The notes under the pieces: model-generated
Seen by the model: the letters and a program-made list of their open reading frames with translations, nothing else
The model's database searches: none
Told to the model about the DNA's origin: nothing
Shown here: positions 58,307 to 64,000 of the stretch, one piece after another
How positions within the stretch are numbered: position 1 is the first letter of the stretch
Layout: every line of letters starts with the position of its first letter
Translations under genes and position numbers: made by a program
Source: Lentilactobacillus curieae
GTDB taxonomy: Bacteria; Bacillota; Bacilli; Lactobacillales; Lactobacillaceae
Direction: 5' to 3'
NCBI RefSeq assembly: GCF_000785105.2
Contig: NZ_CP018906.1
Coordinates: 620,001-684,000 of the forward strand
Length of the DNA: 64,000 bases

Positions 58307-59770
58307 TTATTCTGGGTCTTGAACCATTACAGTTTCGCCGTTTGCGGTTACCTTAAATGATTTGTCAGCAGCGTTTGCTTCTAGGACAGCAACGTTAGCA
58401 CCTGACTTATCCTTACGGGTAACAACCATTGTAGTGTCTGATGGAGTTTCTACTTCGATTGAACCATCAAGGTCGAAGGCAGCAAATTCGTTTCTCCATG
58501 AAAGCAACTTCAATAGGTTAGCAACTACTGGGCGTTTAACTTCTTCCGCTACTTCGTCCTTAGTGTAGTAATGACGGTTGATGTTTCGGCCTTCCTTAGT
58601 CTTTTCAAGCAGGTCAATATCGTTTTCACCTGCCAACAAACCAACGTAGTAGATTTGAGGAATTCCTGGTGCGAAAATTTGAAATGCCCGAGCAAGCAAG
58701 TATGCTTTATCGTTGTTACCCAAAGCTGAATAGTAAGTTGAGTTGATTTGGTAAATATCAAGGTTGTTGTAGGCAGCTGAAGAATATGTCTTCTTAACGT
58801 TAGCCCCAATCTTGTAAAGTTCGTTTGATGCATAATCAATTTCATCGTCGGTTAAGATATCACGAGCATCAACGACCCCAATACCATCATGAGTATCCAA
58901 AGTAGTGAATTGCTTCATTGGTGTCATTTGTAACCACTTAGCAAGCCGGTTAGTCTTTCCTGAGTATAGAGTGTATAGAGTAGTCATTGGCAGTGCAAAG
59001 TCGTAAGTGAAGTAACCGTGGTCAGAAATCTTCTTTGGAATTGAGTAATGTTCATGAATTTCAGGCAAAATTTCTGCGTGAAGTGGTTCAAGGATGGCGC
59101 GAACCTGGTTTAATAATTCCCAAATTTCTGGTTCAACAAAGAAATCGTTAGTATCAATCTTCTTGATTGCGTATGCAAATGCATCCAATCTGATCAAATC
59201 AGCACCGTGATCCACCATGTCCTTGAGAGTTTGGCGAACGAATTGCATTGCAACGTCTGATTTAACGTTGATATCAATTTGTTCTTCACCAAATGTGTTC
59301 CACAAATGTTCTTTAGTTCCGTCAGCAAATTCAATTTCTTGGATTGGTGCCCGGTCTTTACGTTTGTAAATCAAATCTACATCTTCTTGGGTTGGCCGGT
59401 TTTCACCAGCTTCAGCCCAGAATTTTTCCCAGCGAATAAAGAAATCTTTGTATTTTGAATCGTCATGCTTTTGCTTAAAGTCTTGGTACATTTCTGATTG
59501 AGTTGAAATGTGGTTAATCATGAAATCAAACATCAAGTAGTATTCTTCACCCAATGCTTCAACGTCATCCCAGTTACCAAATGCAGGATCAACAGTTGTG
59601 TAATCTGAAGGAGCAAATCCTCTATCACCAGCTGATGGGAAGAACGGCAATAAGTGAACTCCACCGATTGCGTCACCAATGTAGTCTTTTAAAACTTCAT
59701 GGACTTCTTTGATATTTTTACCCATTGAATCAGAATAAGTAATTAACATTGCTTTGTTTTTAATTGGCAT
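58307..59770 (-). CDS. Sucrose phosphorylase (GH13_18)
   Basis: This 487-residue enzyme starts at the ATG at 59770, behind GAGG; a longer frame enters the upstream gene. It lacks a signal peptide. The nucleophile Asp lies in [12 protein letters not shown], the acid/base Glu in [11 protein letters not shown] and the stabiliser in [26 protein letters not shown] and the short length fit sucrose phosphorylases rather than hydrolases. It converts sucrose and phosphate to glucose-1-phosphate and fructose. The alternative, sucrose 6F-phosphate phosphorylase, is less likely because the neighbours are proton symporters and not a PTS. Confidence 0.92.
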   Translation of the reverse strand: MPIKNKAMLITYSDSMGKNIKEVHEVLKDYIGDAIGGVHLLPFFPSAGDRGFAPSDYTTVDPAFGNWDDVEALGEEYYLMFDFMINHISTQSEMYQDFKQKHDDSKYKDFFIRWEKFWAEAGENRPTQEDVDLIYKRKDRAPIQEIEFADGTKEHLWNTFGEEQIDINVKSDVAMQFVRQTLKDMVDHGADLIRLDAFAYAIKKIDTNDFFVEPEIWELLNQVRAILEPLHAEILPEIHEHYSIPKKISDHGYFTYDFALPMTTLYTLYSGKTNRLAKWLQMTPMKQFTTLDTHDGIGVVDARDILTDDEIDYASNELYKIGANVKKTYSSAAYNNLDIYQINSTYYSALGNNDKAYLLARAFQIFAPGIPQIYYVGLLAGENDIDLLEKTKEGRNINRHYYTKDEVAEEVKRPVVANLLKLLSWRNEFAAFDLDGSIEVETPSDTTMVVTRKDKSGANVAVLEANAADKSFKVTANGETVMVQDPE

Positions 59771-59783
59771 TATTATTTCCTCA

Positions 59784-60992
59784 CTAACTTTTTGATGTTG
59801 AAACTTTCTTATATCCATATATTCCAGCGGCGATCACCAATAAGATGATTCCGTACACCGGAAACGGTGTTGCTAAAGCCAAGCCTTCGTTTGGTTTGCC
59901 AAACAGGTGGTTGATCAATTCGGCCACACTTGGGGATAAAAATGCTCCCAGGTTAAAGCCAATCAATACCAGAGATGTTGCCATTGATTGCCACTTTAAC
60001 GGTGCTAAATTAGGCAGTTGATTAAAAATCAGCGGTGACACTAATTGTAGTGGGAACCCGATTAGAAGTAAGCCAATCACCATTACCACAAAATTGTCAC
60101 CTGCAAATCCGAACATGAAACTTGAAAGAGCCATCAATCCTAGTCCAAGATAGACAGTTCCGAAACCCAGTTTTTCTTGAATCCAACCGTAAGTTAGGCC
60201 ACCCAAAGTTGCTCCAATCAACATTAATGATAGAAACATCGAGGCTCCATGATACTGACTACCATTAATGGCAACTGCTATACTTGAAAACCGATTTTCC
60301 ATTCCCACAAAATCGACTACCAGAAAGAATGCAAACGCCGCAAGTACATAAACCATTGGGCTGACCTTTTCAGGATAGTTTGTCTTGTTGGGCTGTGAAT
60401 CTTCAGCATCAGTTTCCTCTTCAAGCTGGACTTCATCAGTATCAGGAACTCTCAATGAGAAGAACACCAATGCTGCAAAAGCTAAAGCATAAACAAGAAA
60501 TGATGAGTGCCAGCCAAAGGTTAATAAGAATCCTGCAACCAGCAAGGTTCCCGCTTGGCCAAGTTGCTCAGCGGCCGCCCGCCAACCCAGCATCTGTGAT
60601 CTGGTATTTCCTTGGTACCAGATTGAGATAAGGGCAATGGCTTGAGAATTGTACAATCCTAGCCCAATTCCCAATGCCAGACGCGATACTAAAATTACCC
60701 AATAATTTGAGATAAAGAATGGAACTAACCCTGCAATTCCGACAATCGTCAAACCAATCTGAATCATCCGTTTGTCAGATAACTTAAACAATCTCGAGAT
60801 GATTGGCGAAGCGATTACAAAAAACATCACCATAAACGAAGGGGTCGTTGCAAGATACTCAGCTTGTGTTTGGCTAACTCCCAAAGCGTCCCTAAGCTGG
60901 GGTAGCGCTCCCTGAATCGCATATGCGCTGGTAAGCACAAATGACACAGATAGGAAAGCCGCCTTGGTCAACAAGCTATTCTGGTTTTTCAT
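59784..60992 (-). CDS. MFS transporter of the sucrose phosphorylase operon
   Basis: This 402-residue protein starts at the ATG at 60992, behind AGGTGATGAA. Twelve helices carry motif-A-like [17 protein letters not shown] and motif-B-like [21 protein letters not shown] charged loop ([17 protein letters not shown]) lies between the two halves. It is the first gene of the operon and ends 13 bases before sucrose phosphorylase. It is presumably the sucrose importer, though its sequence is closer to drug and metabolite carriers than to SLC45 proteins. Confidence 0.82.
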   Translation of the reverse strand: MKNQNSLLTKAAFLSVSFVLTSAYAIQGALPQLRDALGVSQTQAEYLATTPSFMVMFFVIASPIISRLFKLSDKRMIQIGLTIVGIAGLVPFFISNYWVILVSRLALGIGLGLYNSQAIALISIWYQGNTRSQMLGWRAAAEQLGQAGTLLVAGFLLTFGWHSSFLVYALAFAALVFFSLRVPDTDEVQLEEETDAEDSQPNKTNYPEKVSPMVYVLAAFAFFLVVDFVGMENRFSSIAVAINGSQYHGASMFLSLMLIGATLGGLTYGWIQEKLGFGTVYLGLGLMALSSFMFGFAGDNFVVMVIGLLLIGFPLQLVSPLIFNQLPNLAPLKWQSMATSLVLIGFNLGAFLSPSVAELINHLFGKPNEGLALATPFPVYGIILLVIAAGIYGYKKVSTSKS

Positions 60993-61046
60993 TTCATCAC
61001 CTACTGCAAAATGCATTTCCTTCCAAAAACTATTGCAAAAAGTAAA

Positions 61047-61064
61047 TTGATAAACGTTTATCAA
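61047..61064. promoter_or_regulatory. Perfect 18-base LacI-type operator
   Basis: TTGATAAACGTTTATCAA is a perfect palindrome centred on CG, 55 bases before the MFS start. Confidence 0.8.
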
Positions 61065-61099
61065 ATTTCCAAAGCAAATATATCATTCTCTCAGAAAAA

Positions 61100-61117
61100 T
61101 GTCAAACGTTTATCAAT
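61100..61117. promoter_or_regulatory. Second LacI-type operator
   Basis: GTCAAACGTTTATCAA keeps the right half of the first operator and has a degenerate left half. The centres are about 53 bases apart, close to five helical turns, which suggests cooperative binding. Confidence 0.65.
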
Positions 61118-61150
61118 TTCTTTTTTGGTGATTTTTATTAAAACAATTTT

Positions 61151-62539
61151 TTATTCAGCTAACTCATGTCTCTTCTTCAAATCCGCTTCGATCTTAGGTT
61201 GCATCTTATCGAACTTGTAGAAGTACATCAGGATTAAACCAATCCCAAATCCAATGAATGGCACCCAGACAAAGTTCATTTCAATTGCTTTTAAAGCTTG
61301 AGCAGTCTGTGCGTGGTTTGCAACGTATCCATTCATACTTAGTAGGAATCCGGTAACAACACCACCCATTCCCATTCCTAGGTTTGAGGCAATTCCTGAG
61401 AATGAAGTTACTAAACCTTCAGCACGAACACCATTTTTCCATTCACCATAATCAACAGTGTCAGCAAGCATAACTGGAAGAAGTCCTGCAAAGAAACCAT
61501 TACCAAAGTAGCCAAGAATTGTTGCTCCGGCAAGAATTGGAACGTTCATCATTTGTGCACCAATTCCTAAAATCAATTGACTTAGCACACAGAGACCTAG
61601 GCCAATAACCATAGTTCCTTTTTTACCGAAGTGCTTAGTTAAGAATGGTGTAAATACAATCACAATTAGCGAAAGTGCTTGAAGTCCTAGCATAAATGAA
61701 GCTAGGTCAGCGTTGTGCATGTTGTATTTGAAGAAGTAAACGGTAACTTGAAGCTTGGTTTGCATCCCAATCCAGAAGAAGAAGTACATCAATGAGATGA
61801 TCATCCATGGCCAGTTTCCTTTAAGCGCACTAATTGATTCTTTCAATGAAAGCTTTTCTTGTTTTTGTGAATGAACCCGTTCGTGCGTGTTTTTGAACGT
61901 CAATAACAGTAAGAATACCGTGAGGACAGCCACTACGATAGCGGTTACAAAAAATCCCTTACGATCATTGCCTTGACCCAACAATTGAACTGTTGGCAAG
62001 ACAGCAATCGAAATCAATGTAGCACCAGTAGTTGCCAAAACTTGGCGAACAGTACTGAATTTGACCCGTTCTTGAGGATCAGCGGTTAAACTTGGGAGCA
62101 TTGAAGTAATTGGAATGTTAATACCTAAATATAAAATATCAATTGCAATGTACGTTACGTATGCCCAAATTAATTTTCCGAGTGGTCCCAGTGGAACTGA
62201 TGAGAACGTCAGAATAAACATGATTGCGTATGGAATTGAGAACCAAAGGAAGTATGGCCGACTCTTTCCCCAGCGAGTATGGGTTCGGTCAATCATGATT
62301 CCCCAAGTTGGTCCAGAAACAGCGTCCACAATTCTGGCAATGAAGAACAAAGTTCCAATTGCCCCGGCTGCTAAACCAAAAACATCGGTATAGTAGTACA
62401 TCAAGTATGTTCCAACCATTCCGTTGGCAACGTTACATGCGAAATCACTCGCACCATAACTTAAACGTTCTTTATTAGTAATCGCATCATCAAGCGGCTC
62501 AGTTGAAATGTTATTTTGCATAGTCCCTGTCACTTTCAT
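61151..62539 (-). CDS. GPH-family sugar transporter, XylP paralogue
   Basis: This 462-residue GPH symporter starts at the ATG at 62539, behind GAAAGGA. It shows ERLSYGASDFACNVANGMVG, DAVSGPTWGIMIDRTHTRWG and DTVDYGEWKNGVRAEGLVTS. Alignment by eye with XylP at 41838-43250 shows long identical stretches such as KLQVTVYFFKYNMHNA (one residue different). It follows a GH13 glucosidase by 24 bases, so it probably imports an alpha-glucoside such as isomaltose or a gluco-oligosaccharide. It ends just before the operator region of the next operon. Confidence 0.88.
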   Translation of the reverse strand: MKVTGTMQNNISTEPLDDAITNKERLSYGASDFACNVANGMVGTYLMYYYTDVFGLAAGAIGTLFFIARIVDAVSGPTWGIMIDRTHTRWGKSRPYFLWFSIPYAIMFILTFSSVPLGPLGKLIWAYVTYIAIDILYLGINIPITSMLPSLTADPQERVKFSTVRQVLATTGATLISIAVLPTVQLLGQGNDRKGFFVTAIVVAVLTVFLLLLTFKNTHERVHSQKQEKLSLKESISALKGNWPWMIISLMYFFFWIGMQTKLQVTVYFFKYNMHNADLASFMLGLQALSLIVIVFTPFLTKHFGKKGTMVIGLGLCVLSQLILGIGAQMMNVPILAGATILGYFGNGFFAGLLPVMLADTVDYGEWKNGVRAEGLVTSFSGIASNLGMGMGGVVTGFLLSMNGYVANHAQTAQALKAIEMNFVWVPFIGFGIGLILMYFYKFDKMQPKIEADLKKRHELAE

Positions 62540-62563
62540 AATCTTTTTTCCTTTCTTCAAAAC

Positions 62564-64000
62564 CTACTGTTCAAACTTGAACATTGCGGCATCCCATGGT
62601 GCCAGTTCAACTTTGCCCTCATCCTTCAAAGAATCATTATTAGAAATTACCAGTTTTAGCTGATTAAATGTAGTTGGCAACATGTAGCTTGTTGGTTCAT
62701 CACTTAAATTAGTAACTATCAGATAACCGTGACCATTTTCTACTCGTTTATAAACAAACAGTTGGTGATCGTCAGTATCAACCAATTCGTACTTACCATC
62801 TAATAATGCTGATTCAGTCTGGCGGAGTTTGATTAACTGCTTGTAAAAATTAAGGGTTGAGTTTGGCTGGTCGATTTCATTGTCAACGTTAACTTCGTGG
62901 TAATTTTCGTTAGTTGCTAACCAAGGCTTGCTTTGGCTAAAGCCACCATTAACATCTGAACTCCACTGCATCGGTGTTCTTGCGTTATCCCGACTCTTAG
63001 CACGGAGACGCATTAATGTATCAGTCTTCGTCTCACCAGCAGCAAGTTGTTCCTTATAGAAACGAATTGAATCCAAGTCATCAAAATCATCAATGTTGTT
63101 AAAGGAAATGTTAGCCATTCCCAACTCTTGGCCCTGGTAAACAAATGGCGTTCCCTTCATCATCATGTACATAAGTCCCAATGCTGTGGCACTTTTTTTG
63201 CGGAACTTAGTATCATTACCGAAATAAGAAACGGCCCTTGGTAAATCGTGATTTTCTAGGAACAAAGCATTCCAACCAATTCCCTCAAGGCCTTCCTGCC
63301 AACGTGATAACGCTTGGCGTAGTTGAGCAATATCGACTTTCCCGACCGTAAACTTTTCCCAAAAACTTACGTGATCGAATTGAAAAATCATATCGAAGTA
63401 GCCGGTTTTTGAATTAACCCAACGCTTGGCTTCTTCAACGGGAATGCCACCAGCTTCACCAACTGTCATTAAGTGATTAGCTTTAAAATCATCACTTAAC
63501 TGTGCGAGAATCTTATCAATCCCCGGAACGTTATTCATTGCGGCCTCTTGATTAGTAACATCCGCAAATGTTTGGTCCTTCTTTAAATGCGAAATGGCAT
63601 CTAATCGGAAACCATCCACGCCCTTATCTGCCCACCATTTAATGATGTCAGAGACAGCTGAATGCACTTTAGGATTCTCCCAGTTTAAATCGGGCTGCTG
63701 CTTGGCAAATAAGTGATAGTAGTACTCATCGGTTGTTTCGTTATATTCCCATGCTGGACCACCAAATAGTGATACCCAATTATTTGGCAGCTTCCCTTCT
63801 GGTGCTTTCTTCCACATATAGAAGTCATGATATGGATTATCAACTGACTTCTTGGCCTCTTGGAACCACCTATGTTGATCAGAGGTGTGATTGATAACTA
63901 AATCAAAAACCACGCGGATTCCTCGTTCATGGAACTTAGCAATCATTTCAAACACATCATCAAGATTCCCATATTGAGGGTCAATATCTTGGTAGTCCGA
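62564..64000 (-). CDS. GH13 alpha-glucosidase (5' end outside window)
   Basis: The reading frame stays open to the right edge: the last visible residues SDYQDIDPQYGNLDDVFEM match the second beta-strand block of GH13_31 enzymes, so the GTG at 63955 is not the start. Later motifs are VINHTSDQHRWF, the nucleophile Asp in DGFRLDAISHL, the acid/base Glu in TVGEAGG and ENHDLPRAVS. It is an oligo-1,6-glucosidase or related enzyme. At least 479 residues are visible, and roughly 60-80 N-terminal residues are missing. It leads an operon with the GPH transporter. Confidence 0.9.
   Translation of the reverse strand, partial: SDYQDIDPQYGNLDDVFEMIAKFHERGIRVVFDLVINHTSDQHRWFQEAKKSVDNPYHDFYMWKKAPEGKLPNNWVSLFGGPAWEYNETTDEYYYHLFAKQQPDLNWENPKVHSAVSDIIKWWADKGVDGFRLDAISHLKKDQTFADVTNQEAAMNNVPGIDKILAQLSDDFKANHLMTVGEAGGIPVEEAKRWVNSKTGYFDMIFQFDHVSFWEKFTVGKVDIAQLRQALSRWQEGLEGIGWNALFLENHDLPRAVSYFGNDTKFRKKSATALGLMYMMMKGTPFVYQGQELGMANISFNNIDDFDDLDSIRFYKEQLAAGETKTDTLMRLRAKSRDNARTPMQWSSDVNGGFSQSKPWLATNENYHEVNVDNEIDQPNSTLNFYKQLIKLRQTESALLDGKYELVDTDDHQLFVYKRVENGHGYLIVTNLSDEPTSYMLPTTFNQLKLVISNNDSLKDEGKVELAPWDAAMFKFEQ

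Noticed and set aside
3385-64000. Long inverted repeats as possible mobile-element ends
   Set aside because: All the strong palindromes I examined are intrinsic terminators placed at gene ends, or operators in promoter regions. No transposase, integrase or target-site duplication was seen.

Overview
The window looks like a chromosomal segment of a lactic acid bacterium of the family Lactobacillaceae. The evidence is Firmicutes-type ribosome binding sites (GGAGG-like) before almost every gene, catabolite-responsive cre-like sites, a T-box riboswitch, intrinsic terminators after most transcription units, and gene families typical of lactobacilli (ROK and LacI sugar regulators, GPH and MFS sugar symporters, RbsD/RbsK, MntH, an R-specific alcohol-dehydrogenase-like SDR). 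The sequence is moderately AT-rich. I cannot fix the genus. I see no rRNA, tRNA, CRISPR array, insertion sequence or prophage.

Layout. 1-9.1 kb is mixed housekeeping: a partial GntR regulator, a TPM-domain membrane protein, a ThrE-type threonine/serine exporter, two tiny conserved-looking genes, an organophosphate-type MFS transporter behind a cre site, a secreted DNA-entry-type nuclease, an SDR oxidoreductase, a secreted coiled-coil protein and an orphan antitoxin-like protein. 9.1-18.7 kb holds mntH, a short ribbon-helix-helix gene starting with TTG, a ribose operon (rbsK-rbsD plus a FucP-family symporter), and an alpha-glucoside locus (GH13 glucosidase, SLC45-like symporter, divergent LacI regulator with palindromic operators). 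18.7-22.3 kb carries aroD, two small redox proteins, a DJ-1/PfpI protein and a TetR regulator. 22.3-25.6 kb is an operon behind a T-box riboswitch, best read as tRNA-Val specific. It encodes two overlapping isocitrate-lyase/PEP-mutase superfamily proteins, one lacking the catalytic Cys loop, and an MFS transporter. 25.6-29.7 kb has a drug-type MFS, a secreted SGNH hydrolase and an amino-acid ABC transporter without its ATPase.

29.7-47.4 kb is a large pentose/xyloside island: xylB, xylA, a GH43 beta-xylosidase, a GPH xyloside transporter, an AraC regulator, a ROK regulator, a GH3 glycosidase, a second ROK regulator, an XylP-like isoprimeverose transporter, a divergent GH31 alpha-xylosidase (XylQ/YicI-like) and an XylT-like xylose symporter. 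Oligosaccharides would be imported, cut inside the cell to xylose and glucose, and xylose sent through XylA and XylB. XylR-type operators lie before xylA, the GPH transporter and xylT. A different inverted motif controls the xylP/xylQ divergent promoters.

47.4-57.2 kb holds an MFS exporter with an Lrp regulator, a sugar acetyltransferase, an amino-acid permease, an ApbE flavin transferase that appears to start at a non-AUG codon next to a PAS protein, an EamA transporter and a UvrA2-type ABC protein. The EamA gene is preceded by a 15-codon leader peptide and three mutually exclusive hairpins that can hide its ribosome binding site. This is a classical translational-attenuation layout and is the most striking feature of the window. 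57.3-64 kb is a sucrose/alpha-glucoside locus: LacI regulator, sucrose phosphorylase, MFS transporter, GPH transporter and a GH13 glucosidase running off the end.
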